A stretch of DNA of 64,000 nt from assembly GCF_001570365.1 (NCBI RefSeq), contig NZ_BBYK01000043.1, forward strand, positions 226,677 to 290,676, read 5' to 3'. The notes beneath the pieces were generated by a model. It was given only the letters and a program-made list of their open reading frames with translations, ran no database searches and was not told the origin of the DNA. The translations under genes and the position numbers were made by a program. Below, piece after piece: positions 35,892-45,192 of this stretch. The first letter of the stretch is position 1; each line of letters starts with the position of its first letter. The stretch is from Microtetraspora fusca. GTDB lineage: Bacteria > Actinomycetota > Actinomycetes > Streptosporangiales > Streptosporangiaceae.

Positions 35892-36503
35892 GTGCCGGAG
35901 TTGTTATTGGGGCTGAGCCTCGGGCTGGGTGCCGGGGTCGCGCCGGGGGCGCTGCTCGGCCTGGTGATCACTGCCAGCCTGCGGGGCGGCTTCCGGGCCG
36001 GGCTCGGGCTGGCCTGCGTCCCCCTTCTCTCCGACCTGCCCGTCGTGCTGCTCTCGGTCACCGCCGTCGGCGCGCTGCCCGGGGCGCTCCTGCGCGCGCT
36101 GTCCGTCCTGGGCGGCCTCTACGTCGTCTACCTGGCGGTCTCCTCGGCCCGTGAGGCCCGTACCGCCCTGCCGCCCGAGCCCGGCGTCACCGCGCCCTCC
36201 TCCGCCCGGGAGCTGCTGCGCGGCGTCGCGGTCAACATGCTTAATCCGCACCCATGGCTCTTCTGGATCGCCGTCGGCGCTCCGATCTTCGCCACCGCCT
36301 GGGACCGCTCCCCGGCCTCCGCGCTGGCGTTCACCGGCGGCTTCTACCTCGTGCTGGTCGGCTCCAAGGCGGCGCTGGCGGCGCTGATCGGCGTGGGACG
36401 GCATCGCCTCGGGGCGCGCGGCTATCGCGTCCTGCTCGTAGGGAGCGCCCTGCTGCTGGCCGCCACCGGGCTGCTGCTCCTCGTCCGGGGCGTCACCGGC
36501 TAG
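35892..36503 (+). CDS. LysE/RhtB-family amino acid exporter
   Basis: Membrane protein of 203 residues with six segments and the LysE pattern GLGAGVAPGALLGLVITASLRGG near residues 11-33, and NMLNPHPWLFWIAVG near 115-129. It exports basic or small amino acids. GTG start with GGGAGG nine bases away. The minus-strand permease frame runs antisense across this whole gene to within 12 bases of its start. The family match and membrane pattern make this strand the real gene here. Confidence 0.88.
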   Translation: MPELLLGLSLGLGAGVAPGALLGLVITASLRGGFRAGLGLACVPLLSDLPVVLLSVTAVGALPGALLRALSVLGGLYVVYLAVSSAREARTALPPEPGVTAPSSARELLRGVAVNMLNPHPWLFWIAVGAPIFATAWDRSPASALAFTGGFYLVLVGSKAALAALIGVGRHRLGARGYRVLLVGSALLLAATGLLLLVRGVTG

Positions 36504-37958
36504 CCGCGCCCTGCTGTGGCGAACACCGTACGCGAAGTAGATGACGACCCCGGCGATCATCCACACGACGAACCGCAGCCAGGTCTCCACCGGCAGGTTG
36601 AGCATCAGGTACAGGCAGGCCAGCACGGACAGGATCGGCAGCACCGGGACCCACGGCGCGCGGAACGCCCGGGGCAGGTCGGGCCGCGTCCGCCGCAGGA
36701 TGACCACCCCGATGGACACGACCACGAACGCGAAGAGCGTCCCGATGTTGACCAGTTGGGCGATCGCGGCCAGCGGGATCAGCGCGGCGAGCGTCGCGGT
36801 GGCCACCCCGATGATCACCGTGATCACGTACGGCGTGTGGAACCGCTGGTGGACGCGGGCGAGCCCGTGCGGCAGCAGGCTGTCGCGGCACATGGCGAAC
36901 AGGACCCGGCTCTGGCCGAGCATGAGGATCATCACCACGGTGGTGAGCCCGGCGATGCCCCCGAGGCTGATCACCGTGGCCAGCCACGCCTGCCCGACCG
37001 AGAGGAACGCGTCGGCGAGCGGCGCCGACTCGCTCAGCTCCGTGTACGGCTGCATGCCGACGACCACCAGGGAGACCGCGACGTACAGGAACGTGCAGAT
37101 CCCCAGAGAGGCGAGGATGCCGATCGGCAGGTTGCGCTGCGGGTCGCGGGTCTCCTCGGCGGCGGTGGCGACCACGTCGAACCCGATGTAGGCGAAGAAG
37201 ACCAGCGCGGCGGCGGTGAAGATGCCGGAGACGCCGAACGCGACCGGTGTCACCCCGAACAGCACCTGGATGAGCGGCGCGGCGAGCCCGCCCCTGGTCG
37301 CGATCTCCTGGGACGGGGGGATGAACGGCTGATAGTTCTCCGCCTTGAGGAAGAACAGGCCGGCCACGATGACGAGCAGCACGACGCTGATCTTGATCGC
37401 TACCATGGCGGCGTTGAACCGGGCGGACGTCTTGATGCCCGCGATCAGGATGGCGGTGAGCAGCAGCACGATGGCCGCCGCGGGGACGTTCACCACGGCG
37501 GTGTCCCCCGCGATGGAGGGGGGCAGGTTGACGCCGACGCTCCGCAGCAGCGAGGTGAAGTAGCCCGACCAGCCGGAGGCGACCACGGCGGCGGCGAGGG
37601 TGAGTTCGAGCGTCAGGTCCCAGCCGATGATCCAGGCGGGGAACTCGCCGATCGTCGCGTACGCGAACGTGTAGGCGGAGCCGGCGACCGGGACGGTGGC
37701 GGCGAACTCGGCGTAGCAGAGGGCGGCGAGGCCGCAGGCGATCGCCGCGGCGACGAAGGAGATCGCGACGGCGGGGCCCGCGGTGGTCTTGGCCGCGACG
37801 CCGGTCAGCACGAAGATGCCGGTGCCGATGATGACACCGACCCCGAAAACGGTCAGGTCGAGGGCGTTCAGGGTGCGGACGAGCCGGTATTTTCCACCTT
37901 GGGTGTCTTGGAGCGATTGCTCGACCGACTTTGTCCGAAAAATGGCCATCCGGCTCAT
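35904..37958 (-). CDS. amino acid permease (APC family) with run-on C terminus
   Basis: The first about 485 residues are a complete APC permease of the cationic amino acid transporter branch with twelve hydrophobic segments (GVGVIIGTGIFVLTGVAA near 40-57; FVAYIGFDVVATAAEETRDPQRN-like loop near 265-285). The family normally ends soon after YFAYGVRHSR. Here the frame stays open for another about 199 residues, low in complexity (Gln/Gly/Asp-rich), wholly antisense to lysE. Either the stop was lost or a one-base frameshift near 36504-36540 hides it; both other frames stop within 12 bases of 36503. ATG 37958 is chosen after GGGGGG. Confidence 0.8.
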   Translation of the reverse strand: MSRMAIFRTKSVEQSLQDTQGGKYRLVRTLNALDLTVFGVGVIIGTGIFVLTGVAAKTTAGPAVAISFVAAAIACGLAALCYAEFAATVPVAGSAYTFAYATIGEFPAWIIGWDLTLELTLAAAVVASGWSGYFTSLLRSVGVNLPPSIAGDTAVVNVPAAAIVLLLTAILIAGIKTSARFNAAMVAIKISVVLLVIVAGLFFLKAENYQPFIPPSQEIATRGGLAAPLIQVLFGVTPVAFGVSGIFTAAALVFFAYIGFDVVATAAEETRDPQRNLPIGILASLGICTFLYVAVSLVVVGMQPYTELSESAPLADAFLSVGQAWLATVISLGGIAGLTTVVMILMLGQSRVLFAMCRDSLLPHGLARVHQRFHTPYVITVIIGVATATLAALIPLAAIAQLVNIGTLFAFVVVSIGVVILRRTRPDLPRAFRAPWVPVLPILSVLACLYLMLNLPVETWLRFVVWMIAGVVIYFAYGVRHSRARLAGDAPDEEQQPGGGQQQGAPYEQDAIAARPEAMPSHADQRRQRRLGADQHEVEAAGERQRGGRGAVPGGGEDRSADGDPEEPWVRIKHVDRDAAQQLPGGGGRGDAGLGRQGGTGLTGRGDRQVDDVEAAQDGQRAQERPGQRADGGDREQHDGQVGEKGDAGQPEPGPEAAPQAGSDHQAEQRPRRDPGTQPEAQPQ

Positions 37959-37993
37959 ACGCAGGCCCCCCAACTGGCGATGACCTGCAAGGT

Positions 37994-38028
37994 TCCCGGA
38001 AACGCGCGGTTCACGCGCGTTTCCGGGA
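37994..38028 (-). terminator. 15-bp hairpin after dxs
   Basis: TCCCGGAAACGCGCG at 37994-38008 pairs exactly with CGCGCGTTTCCGGGA at 38014-38028, five-base loop. It lies directly after the dxs stop (minus strand) and before the permease gene on the same strand, so it probably ends the dxs transcript. Confidence 0.7.
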
Positions 38029-38036
38029 CGGGGGTG

Positions 38037-39938
38037 TCAGACCTGGCCGGCCGGGTCGTCCTCGAGGACGGACGAGCGCCGCGCCACCGCCTCGGTGATC
38101 TCCCGGGCGAGGTCCTGCCCGGTGAGGCCGATCTCGGCGAGGATCTTCGGCCGCTTCGCGTGGTCGAGGAAGCGCTGCGGGATGCCGTAGGTCCGCACCG
38201 GCACGTCCACGTCGGCGTCGCGCAGCATCCGGGCGACCGCGTCGCCCACGCCGCCGACCCGGCCGTTGTCCTCGACGACCACCACGAGCTTGTGCTCGGC
38301 GGCGAGCGGGACCAGCGCATCGTCGAGCGGCTTGACCCAGCGCGGGTCCACCACGGTGGCGGAGATGCCCTGAGCGTCCAGCAACGCCGCCGCGTCCAGG
38401 CACACCTCGGCCATCGAGCCGACCGCCACCAGGAGCACGTCGGGCTCTCCGGAGCGCAGCACGTCCATCGTGCCGATCTTGCCGACGGCCGCGATTTCGG
38501 CGGCGACCGCGCCCTTGGGGTAGCGGACCACGGACGGGCCGCCCTCGATCGCGACCGCCTCGCGGAGCAGCTCACGCAGCCGTACGGCGTCGCGGGGCGC
38601 GGCCATCGACAGGCCGGGGACGATCTGGAGGATCGACATGTCCCACATGCCGTTGTGGCTGGCGCCGTCGTCGCCGGTGACTCCCGAGCGGTCCAGCGTG
38701 ACCACGACGGGCAGCCGGTGCAGGGCGACGTCCATCAGAAGCTGGTCGAAGGCCCGGTTGAGGAAGGTGGCGTAGAGCGCGACCACGGGACGCAGCCCGC
38801 CCATCGCCAGCCCGGCGGCGGACGTGAGGGCGTGCTGCTCGGCGATGCCGACGTCGTAGATGCGGTCGGGGTAGGCCTCGGCGAAGGGGGCGAGCCCGAC
38901 CGGGTACAGCATCGCCGCGGTGATCGCGACGATGTCCGGGCGCTCGGCGCCGAGCCGGACGATCTCCTCGCTGAACACGTTCGTCCAGCTGTGCGGCTTG
39001 GGGGGCTCCTCGCCCGTGACGGGGTCGAACGGGCCGGGCCCGTGGAAGTTGTCCTCGTCGTGGTTCTCCGCGGGCGAGTAGCCCTGGCCCTTGCGGGTGA
39101 GGACGTGGACGATGACCGGCCCGCCGAAGCCCTTGGCCTTGCGCAGGGCGGCCTCCAGCGCCTCCAGGTCGTGGCCGTCGATCGGGCCGACGTACTTGAG
39201 GCCGAGGTCCTCGAACATCACCTGCGGCGCGAGGATGTCCTTGATGCCCTTCTTCATGCCGTGCAGGGCGTCGTAGAAGGGCGCGCCCACCACCGGGACC
39301 TTGGCCAGGTTCTCCTTGACGAACCCCAGCGCGTCCTCGTACTTCTGCGTCATCCGCAGCGACGACAGGTGGCTGGCGAGACCGCCGATGGTCGGCGAGT
39401 AGGAGCGGCCGTTGTCGTTGACCACCATGATCAGCGGGAGGTCCTTGCGGGCCGCGATGTTGTTGAGCGCCTCCCAGGCCATGCCGCCCGTCAGCGCGCC
39501 GTCGCCGATGACCGCGACGGCCGTGCGGCCGGTCTCGCCGCGCAGCGTGAACGCCTTGGCGAGGCCGTCGGCGTAGGACAGGGCGGTGGAGGCGTGCGAG
39601 TTCTCGATCACGTCGTGCTCGGACTCGGCCTGGCTCGGATATCCCGACAGGCCGCCCTCCTGGCGCAGCGTGCCGAAGTCGCCGGCCCGGCCGGTGAGCA
39701 TCTTGTGCACGTACGACTGGTGTCCGGTGTCGAAGAGGATGGGGTCGCGCGGCGACTCGAAGACCCGGTGCAGGGCGATGGTGAGCTCGACGACGCCGAG
39801 GTTGGGGCCGAGGTGGCCGCCCGTCTTGGCGACGGACGAGACCAGCAGTTCGCGGATCTCCGCGGCGAGCCGCGGAAGGTCGCCGGCGTCCATCCGCCTG
39901 ACGTCCTGCGGACCCTTCACCGTGTCCAGAATCCCCAC
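38037..39938 (-). CDS. dxs: 1-deoxy-D-xylulose-5-phosphate synthase
   Basis: Protein of 633 residues, thiamine diphosphate enzyme that joins pyruvate and glyceraldehyde-3-phosphate at the start of the MEP isoprenoid pathway. [16 protein letters not shown] near 41-56 and the TPP-binding [16 protein letters not shown] near 145 mark the N-terminal domain; the central domain holds [17 protein letters not shown] near 360 and the C-terminal transketolase domain extends from about 490. GTG 39936-39938 with AAGGA before it. It is divergent from the metallopeptidase at 40095. Confidence 0.95.
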   Translation of the reverse strand: MGILDTVKGPQDVRRMDAGDLPRLAAEIRELLVSSVAKTGGHLGPNLGVVELTIALHRVFESPRDPILFDTGHQSYVHKMLTGRAGDFGTLRQEGGLSGYPSQAESEHDVIENSHASTALSYADGLAKAFTLRGETGRTAVAVIGDGALTGGMAWEALNNIAARKDLPLIMVVNDNGRSYSPTIGGLASHLSSLRMTQKYEDALGFVKENLAKVPVVGAPFYDALHGMKKGIKDILAPQVMFEDLGLKYVGPIDGHDLEALEAALRKAKGFGGPVIVHVLTRKGQGYSPAENHDEDNFHGPGPFDPVTGEEPPKPHSWTNVFSEEIVRLGAERPDIVAITAAMLYPVGLAPFAEAYPDRIYDVGIAEQHALTSAAGLAMGGLRPVVALYATFLNRAFDQLLMDVALHRLPVVVTLDRSGVTGDDGASHNGMWDMSILQIVPGLSMAAPRDAVRLRELLREAVAIEGGPSVVRYPKGAVAAEIAAVGKIGTMDVLRSGEPDVLLVAVGSMAEVCLDAAALLDAQGISATVVDPRWVKPLDDALVPLAAEHKLVVVVEDNGRVGGVGDAVARMLRDADVDVPVRTYGIPQRFLDHAKRPKILAEIGLTGQDLAREITEAVARRSSVLEDDPAGQV

Positions 39939-40094
39939 GAAACATCCTTCCCGCTCGCCGTCGAACAGGCTGAGTCTAGTTCGAGAACATCGTGACGCTT
40001 CCCTGGGCAGCACCGAGGCGTCACACTATTTGAAGCAGGATCGATATATTTCCGCTTTACCAGGACTTGACCTTTACCCTACGCTCCTGACTCC

Positions 40095-40871
40095 ATGCGG
40101 AAATCCCTTATCGCGCTGCTCATGGGGCTGATCGTAAGCCTTCTCCTTTCCGGTACGGCCGTCGCCTCCACTTCTGCACGACCTGTACCCACCGGCAAGG
40201 CCGCGCTGACCAAGAACCCGATCTATACGACGGGCGAGTTCGACTTCACCGAGTGCAAGGAGCTGAACCGCCAGCCCGACGACGTCGACTCGTACAAGAT
40301 CTATCTCGACCACCTGATGGACTGCCTGAACCTCTCCTGGGGTGAGGAGTTCGCGCAGGCGAAGCTGCCGTTCAGCAAGCCCAAGGTCCGGTTCATCACC
40401 GGGGCCGCGCGTACGGGCTGCGGCCGGTACCCGGCGGGTTACGCGGCCGGCATGTACTGCCAGGTGGACAAGACGATGTGGGTCCTCATCGACAAGCACC
40501 AGCTCAAGGACCCGTCCGAGTTCGAGCTGTTCACAGTGATCGCGCACGAGTACGGGCATTACATCCAGGACCGGGCCGGCATCCTGCCCGCGGCGGACCG
40601 GGCGACGCGCAGGGCGAGCAAGGCCGCGGCCTACGCCATGAGCCGGCGCATCGAACTGCAGGCGGCGTGCTTCTCCGGCGCATTCATCGGCAGCGTGTGG
40701 CACTCGCTGGGCCGGGACCAGTTCGACTGGGACGACCTGCTGGAGCGCACGCTCGGCGACGCGCTGCACGGGAAGGCCAAGAACATCCGCTACTGGCTCA
40801 AGCGCGGCTGGAACGGTAACGGGCCGGGCGTGTGCAACACCTTCTCCGCGCCCGCGTCGAAGGTCGCCTGA
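40095..40871 (+). CDS. secreted neutral zinc metallopeptidase (YpfJ-like), copy 1
   Basis: Protein of 258 residues: signal peptide at 1-25 (MRKSLIALLMGLIVSLLLSG), mature domain with the zinc motif VIAHEYGHYIQ near 151 and a second conserved segment RRIELQAACFSGAF near 193 supplying the third ligand region. Four other Cys (near 54, 77, 108, 116) suggest disulfides. TTGACC and TACCCT lie upstream near 40070. A tandem paralogue follows at 40990. No substrate is known for this family. Confidence 0.85.
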   Translation: MRKSLIALLMGLIVSLLLSGTAVASTSARPVPTGKAALTKNPIYTTGEFDFTECKELNRQPDDVDSYKIYLDHLMDCLNLSWGEEFAQAKLPFSKPKVRFITGAARTGCGRYPAGYAAGMYCQVDKTMWVLIDKHQLKDPSEFELFTVIAHEYGHYIQDRAGILPAADRATRRASKAAAYAMSRRIELQAACFSGAFIGSVWHSLGRDQFDWDDLLERTLGDALHGKAKNIRYWLKRGWNGNGPGVCNTFSAPASKVA

Positions 40872-40882
40872 CCTGGGGCGAC

Positions 40883-40911
40883 GTACGGCCGACCGCTCCG
40901 GCCGGCCGTAC
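40883..40911 (+). terminator. hairpin between the two metallopeptidase genes
   Basis: GTACGGCC at 40883-40890 pairs exactly with GGCCGTAC at 40904-40911, eleven bases after the first gene's stop. It suggests the two copies are transcribed separately, in line with a candidate -10 box (TAGGCT, 40975-40980) before the second. Confidence 0.45.
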
Positions 40912-40989
40912 CGGTCGCGTCACAAAACGCCGAAAGAATCATGATTATGGTCATGTAGCGGCAGTCTGGTGCAATAGGCTCACGTGACC

Positions 40990-41784
40990 ATGCGAATCCC
41001 CCTTATCGCAGTGGTCCCAGGACTGCTCGCCGGTTCGATGGTCATCGGCGCGGCACCCGCCTCGGCCACGACCGATACGACCAAGAGCGCGACATCGGCG
41101 CCCTCGGTCATGACCAGCAACAAGCTCTACCGCTCCGGCATGGCGAAGGCAGTGGCCTGCGCCCCCACGGAACCCCGTAAGGGCAGCGCCGCCTCGATCA
41201 AGCGCTACCTGCAGTACGTCGCGAAGTGCAACGACATTCTGTGGACCCGCCAGTTCAAGGCGGTCGGCTGGCAGTTCAGCCGGCCCCGCGTCGTGATCAT
41301 GACCACCGGGACGAAGTCGCCGTGCGGCACGCTCACGAGCTGGTCCCCCGCGCACTACTGCCCCGACTCCCGGACGATCTACTTCCGCCTGCTCAAGTCG
41401 CAGATCAAGGACCCGTTCCCGCTCGTCCTGGCCAAGACCATGGCGCACGAGTACGGCCACCACGTGCAGCAGCGCAGCGGGATCATCACCACCTACTGGA
41501 GCGACTACAACCGGACGCGGAACCGCACCGCCCGGAACCTGATGAGCCACCGCCTGGAGCAGCAGGCGGAGTGCTTCTCCGGCGTCTTCCTCCGCGCCGC
41601 CGAGGACTACCTGCCGGTGGATCAGCGCGAGTACGACTACGTGGTGGACTGGGCCTCCAAGAACGCCACGGACAGCGCGCACGGCAAGGGCCGCAACCAG
41701 GCGTACTGGCTGGAGCGCGGCTTCGACTCCGCCTCGCCCGGCGCCTGCAACACCTGGGCGGCGCCGAACGCGCGGGTCGCCTGA
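40990..41784 (+). CDS. secreted neutral zinc metallopeptidase (YpfJ-like), copy 2
   Basis: Protein of about 264 residues, paralogue of the gene 120 bases upstream. Signal peptide, then the zinc motif MAHEYGHHVQQ near 155 and RLEQQAECFSGVF near 192. ATG 40990 is preferred over GTG 40984: the protein then begins MRIPLIAV, matching MRKSLIAL of copy 1, and TAGGCT at 40975-40980 would make the message nearly leaderless. Copies differ well beyond recent duplication. Both end with a shared tail pattern (CNTWAAPNARVA here, CNTFSAPASKVA in copy 1). Confidence 0.85.
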   Translation: MRIPLIAVVPGLLAGSMVIGAAPASATTDTTKSATSAPSVMTSNKLYRSGMAKAVACAPTEPRKGSAASIKRYLQYVAKCNDILWTRQFKAVGWQFSRPRVVIMTTGTKSPCGTLTSWSPAHYCPDSRTIYFRLLKSQIKDPFPLVLAKTMAHEYGHHVQQRSGIITTYWSDYNRTRNRTARNLMSHRLEQQAECFSGVFLRAAEDYLPVDQREYDYVVDWASKNATDSAHGKGRNQAYWLERGFDSASPGACNTWAAPNARVA

Positions 41785-41793
41785 CCCACGGCC

Positions 41794-42996
41794 TCAGGCG
41801 AGGCGCGACAGGACTTCCAGGGGGTCGGCGAGCACCTGGGCGAAAGCCAGCTCGGCGGCCCCCACCACCGTCGCGTCGTCGCCCAGCGCCGAGATGCGCA
41901 GCCGCAGGTCCTCGCGCGACGCGACCAGCGTCGAGGTGTTGATCCGGCTCCGGACCTGGGCGGCCGCGCCGAGATAGAGCTCCCTCAGCACTCCCCCGAA
42001 GATGACCATCTCCGGGTTGAAGATATTGACCAGGTTGGCCACGCCGAGACCGAGCCAGTCGCCGACCCGGTGCAGGGCGTCCTGCGCCCGCACGTCGCCC
42101 CGGCCCGCCGCGTCGACGACCGCGCGCACGGCCTCCCTGCCGGTGAGCTCGGTGCTGTGACCGGCCAGCTCCATGAGCGCGCGTTCCCCGACCTCGGCCT
42201 CCAGGCAGCCGCGGGAGCCGCAGGCACAGGGGCGTCCCCCGGGGTTGACGACCATGTGGCCGACCTCGCCGCCGTAGCCGGCCAGGCCCCCGAGGAGCTG
42301 GCCGTTCACCACGATGCCGCCGCCGATGCCCACGTCGCCGTGCAGATAGATCAGGTCCCGGCAGCCGATCCCGACGCCCCGCGACTGCTCGGCGATCGCG
42401 CCCACGTTGCCGTCGTTGCCGACCGTGACCGGCAGGCCCAGGGCCAGCCTCTTCGACAGTTCCTCGCCGAACGGCGCGTCCTTGAACCCGATGTTGGGAC
42501 CGAACCTGACGACGCCGTCCGTCCGGCCGACCGAGCCGCAGATCGCCGCCGCGGCGCCGACGCAGACCGTGTCCGGGCGGGTCTTGCGGTGCATCTGCCG
42601 CGCGAAGCCCGCCAGCGCGGCGACAACCTCGGGCATCTCGAAGCCGCCGCGCGGCCGCACCGTCTCGCGGCGGTCGAGGATCACGCCGCCGATGCCGACC
42701 CGGGCGGCGACCAGCCGGTCGACGCCCACGTCGAAGGCGAGGACGTACACCCGGGCGGACTCGGGCCGCACGACCAGTGAGGGCCGTCCGGCCCGGCCGG
42801 TCTCCCGCGGCAGCTCCTCGCGCACCAGTCCCGCCGCCGTCAGGTCCGCGGTGAGCGCCATGATGGTGCTGCGGTTCAATCCCATGCGGCCCGCCAGCTC
42901 GGCCCTGGACGTCGGCCCGCTCAGGTGCACGTGGCGGAGCAGGGTGCCCAGGTTGTGCCTGCGGATCTCCTCCTGTGAGGGACCTGCGCGCATCAT
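41794..42996 (-). CDS. ROK-family transcriptional regulator of the sugar operon
   Basis: Protein of 400 residues: N-terminal winged helix-turn-helix (EEIRRHNLGTLLRHVHLSG; TSRAELAGRMGLNRSTIMALT), then a ROK sugar-binding/kinase-like domain from about 80. The ROK zinc motif CACGSRGCLE is near 255 and the ATP/sugar loop GDVGIGGGIVVNGQL near 222. ATG 42996 gives the usual start just before AGPSQEEIRRHN; an in-frame ATG at 43050 overlaps the permease stop. It lies at the end of the xylFGH-like operon and probably represses it until xylose or a similar sugar binds. Confidence 0.87.
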   Translation of the reverse strand: MMRAGPSQEEIRRHNLGTLLRHVHLSGPTSRAELAGRMGLNRSTIMALTADLTAAGLVREELPRETGRAGRPSLVVRPESARVYVLAFDVGVDRLVAARVGIGGVILDRRETVRPRGGFEMPEVVAALAGFARQMHRKTRPDTVCVGAAAAICGSVGRTDGVVRFGPNIGFKDAPFGEELSKRLALGLPVTVGNDGNVGAIAEQSRGVGIGCRDLIYLHGDVGIGGGIVVNGQLLGGLAGYGGEVGHMVVNPGGRPCACGSRGCLEAEVGERALMELAGHSTELTGREAVRAVVDAAGRGDVRAQDALHRVGDWLGLGVANLVNIFNPEMVIFGGVLRELYLGAAAQVRSRINTSTLVASREDLRLRISALGDDATVVGAAELAFAQVLADPLEVLSRLA

Positions 42997-43046
42997 CCGT
43001 CCGGACTTCGTCGGGGGTTCATGGTTCGGGGACCACGATAGCGGGG

Positions 43047-44297
43047 TCATCTCCTGCCGGTGGCCGCCGCCCTCTTGCGGGACAGGGCGTCCACACCCGC
43101 GGCGAGCAGCAGCACGCAGCCGGTGACCGCGTACTTGACGCCCGATGTGTAGCCCATCAGGCCCATGCCGTTCTCGATCACCGCCACCACGGCGCCGCCC
43201 AGGAGCGCGTCCAGTGCCCGGCCCTTGCCGCCGAAGAGGCTGGTGCCGCCGATCACCGCGGCGCCCACGGCGAACAGCAGCACGTTGCTGCCACCCGTGT
43301 TCGGGTCGACCGAGTTGGCCCGAGAGGCCGCGATGATGCCGCCGATCGACGCCATGAACGAGCAGACGACGAACGCCGAGATGCGGATCCGGTCCACGTC
43401 GATGCCGGCGCGGCGCGCCGCCTCCGCGTTGCCGCCCACCGCGTAGATGTGCCTGCCGTACGCCGTGCGCTGCAGCACGAACGTCAGCACGACGAGCAGG
43501 ACGACGATCACCGGCACCACGATGGGCACGCCCTTGAGCGAGACGATGACGGCGTTGCGGCTGCGCTCAAGGTTGAGCAGGAAGACGGCGACGCCCGAGA
43601 TCACCGCGAGCGTTCCCACCCGGAAGGCGATCAGCGACATCGGGACGGCGGGCAGTCCCCTCGCCGTCCGCCTGCGGGCCTGCACGACCTGGAGCGCGGC
43701 GTAGGCCAGCACCCCGGCCGCCACGCACACCCACCCGAGCGCGGGTGCCATGTTCTTGTTGGCGATCGCCAGGATGGTCTGGTCCCGGATCGAGATGTTG
43801 GTGCCCTCCTTGAGCAGCAGCAGGACGACGCCCTGGAAGGCCAGGAACGCGGCCAGCGTGACCACGAAGGAGGGGATGCCGAGCTTGGCCACCAGTGTGC
43901 CGATCACGAGGCCGATGGCCGCGCCGGTCGCCATCGCGGCGAGCACGGCCGCGTACCAGGGCCAGCCCTCGTTGGTGAGCAGCACCCCGAGGACCGCCGC
44001 GCAGACGCCGCTGGCGAAGCCCGCCGACAGGTCGATCTCGCCGAGCAGCAGCACGAAGATCAGGCCCATCGCGATGACCGCGACCGCCGCGCCCTGGGTG
44101 AACAGGTTGGCGAAGTTGATGGGCGACAGGAACGCCGGGCGCAGGATGGAGAAGACCGCGCAGAGCACGACCAGCCCGGTCACCGCCGGCAGCGCGCCGA
44201 GTTCTCCGCCCCGGACCCGCTCCACGTAGTCGCGGACGTGCGGCGCGAGGGCCGGAGCGCCGGCGGCGCCCTTCTCCGGAACCATGGTGGTCGTCAT
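43047..44297 (-). CDS. xylH: xylose-type sugar ABC transporter permease
   Basis: Membrane protein of 416 residues with about ten hydrophobic segments and the BPD_transp_2 pattern GLIFVLLLGEIDLSAGFASG near 78-97 and ARRAGIDVDRIRISAFVVCS near 310-329. It imports pentose through the membrane. Overlaps the ATPase stop by four bases (ATGA). The longer XylH form with an extra central loop (RRRTARGLPAVPMSL) matches the xylose branch better than ribose RbsC. Confidence 0.88.
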   Translation of the reverse strand: MTTTMVPEKGAAGAPALAPHVRDYVERVRGGELGALPAVTGLVVLCAVFSILRPAFLSPINFANLFTQGAAVAVIAMGLIFVLLLGEIDLSAGFASGVCAAVLGVLLTNEGWPWYAAVLAAMATGAAIGLVIGTLVAKLGIPSFVVTLAAFLAFQGVVLLLLKEGTNISIRDQTILAIANKNMAPALGWVCVAAGVLAYAALQVVQARRRTARGLPAVPMSLIAFRVGTLAVISGVAVFLLNLERSRNAVIVSLKGVPIVVPVIVVLLVVLTFVLQRTAYGRHIYAVGGNAEAARRAGIDVDRIRISAFVVCSFMASIGGIIAASRANSVDPNTGGSNVLLFAVGAAVIGGTSLFGGKGRALDALLGGAVVAVIENGMGLMGYTSGVKYAVTGCVLLLAAGVDALSRKRAAATGRR

Positions 44298-45070
44298 GAC
44301 GTAGCTCCGTTGCCGTTCTGCAGGCCGAGCTCGCCGCTGCGTCCGGCCGTGATGAGCTCCACGACCTGGGAGTGCGTGACCTCGGAGGTCTTCACCTGGG
44401 CGGCCATCCGGCCGAGGTAGAGCGCCGCGACCCGGTCGGACACGGCGAAGACGTCGTTCATGTTGTGCGAGATGAGCACCACGGCGAGCCCCCGGTCGGC
44501 GAGGCGGCGCACCAGATCGAGGACCTGCGCCGTCTGGGCGACGCCGAGGGCGGCGGTCGGCTCGTCGAGGATGACGACCTTGCTGTTCCACAGGACGGCC
44601 TTGGCGATCGCGACGGTCTGCCGCTGGCCTCCCGAGAGGCTGGACACCCGCTGACGGAGCGACGTCACCGTGCGGACCGCGAGGCCGTCCAGGGTCCTGG
44701 CCGCCAGCTCCTCCATCGTGGCCTCGTCCAGGATCAGGCCGCTCCTGCGTTCCCGCCCGAGGAACATGTTCTGCACGATGTCGAGGTTGTCGCACAGCGC
44801 GAGGTCCTGGTAGACGATCTCGACGCCCAGGCCGGCCGCGTCCCTGGGCCCGCTGACCTGGACCTTCTCGCCTTCGAAGAAGTACTCGCCGGAGTCGATC
44901 GGATAGATGCCGCCGATGCACTTCACCAGCGTGGACTTGCCCGCCCCGTTGTCGCCGACGAGCGCGGTCACCTCGCCGGGGAACACCGAGAAGGCGACGT
45001 CGTGAAGGACCTGCACGGGACCGAAGCTCTTGTGGATCCCGCGCAGTTCCAGGACAGGTGCCTGGGACAC
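44294..45070 (-). CDS. xylG: xylose-type sugar ABC transporter ATP-binding protein (single cassette)
   Basis: Protein of 258 residues with Walker A GDNGAGKST near 38-46, signature LSGGQRQTVAIAKA near 147, Walker B VVILDEPTAALG near 165. It has one cassette, while enterobacterial XylG has two; the short form is usual in actinobacteria. A 122-base gap with a strong hairpin separates it from the binding protein gene upstream. It overlaps xylH by four bases. Confidence 0.88.
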   Translation of the reverse strand: MSQAPVLELRGIHKSFGPVQVLHDVAFSVFPGEVTALVGDNGAGKSTLVKCIGGIYPIDSGEYFFEGEKVQVSGPRDAAGLGVEIVYQDLALCDNLDIVQNMFLGRERRSGLILDEATMEELAARTLDGLAVRTVTSLRQRVSSLSGGQRQTVAIAKAVLWNSKVVILDEPTAALGVAQTAQVLDLVRRLADRGLAVVLISHNMNDVFAVSDRVAALYLGRMAAQVKTSEVTHSQVVELITAGRSGELGLQNGNGATS

Positions 45071-45110
45071 GATGGACTACTCCGTTGTTCGGGGGCCGGC
45101 ACCGCTCGCG

Positions 45111-45154
45111 GGCCGGGCGCGGGGCGCGCCGCGCGGCGCGTCCCGCGCCCGGCC
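45111..45154 (-). promoter_or_regulatory. 20-bp intercistronic stem between xylF and xylG
   Basis: Arms 45111-45130 and 45135-45154 pair over 20 positions with one G-U wobble and a four-base loop, almost entirely G and C. It lies 38 bases after the xylF stop on the minus strand. Such stems protect the upstream message or partly terminate, allowing more binding protein than ATPase/permease. It is not followed by a T tract. Confidence 0.7.
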
Positions 45155-45192
45155 GACGGAGCGCGAGCCGTACGCGGCCGGGGGGAAGGGGA

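Noticed and set aside
36516-39995. A 1159-codon open frame on the plus strand across the permease and dxs genes
   Set aside because: It is antisense to two well supported genes and rich in His, Gly, Asp and Arg, as expected for a shadow of GC-biased codons.
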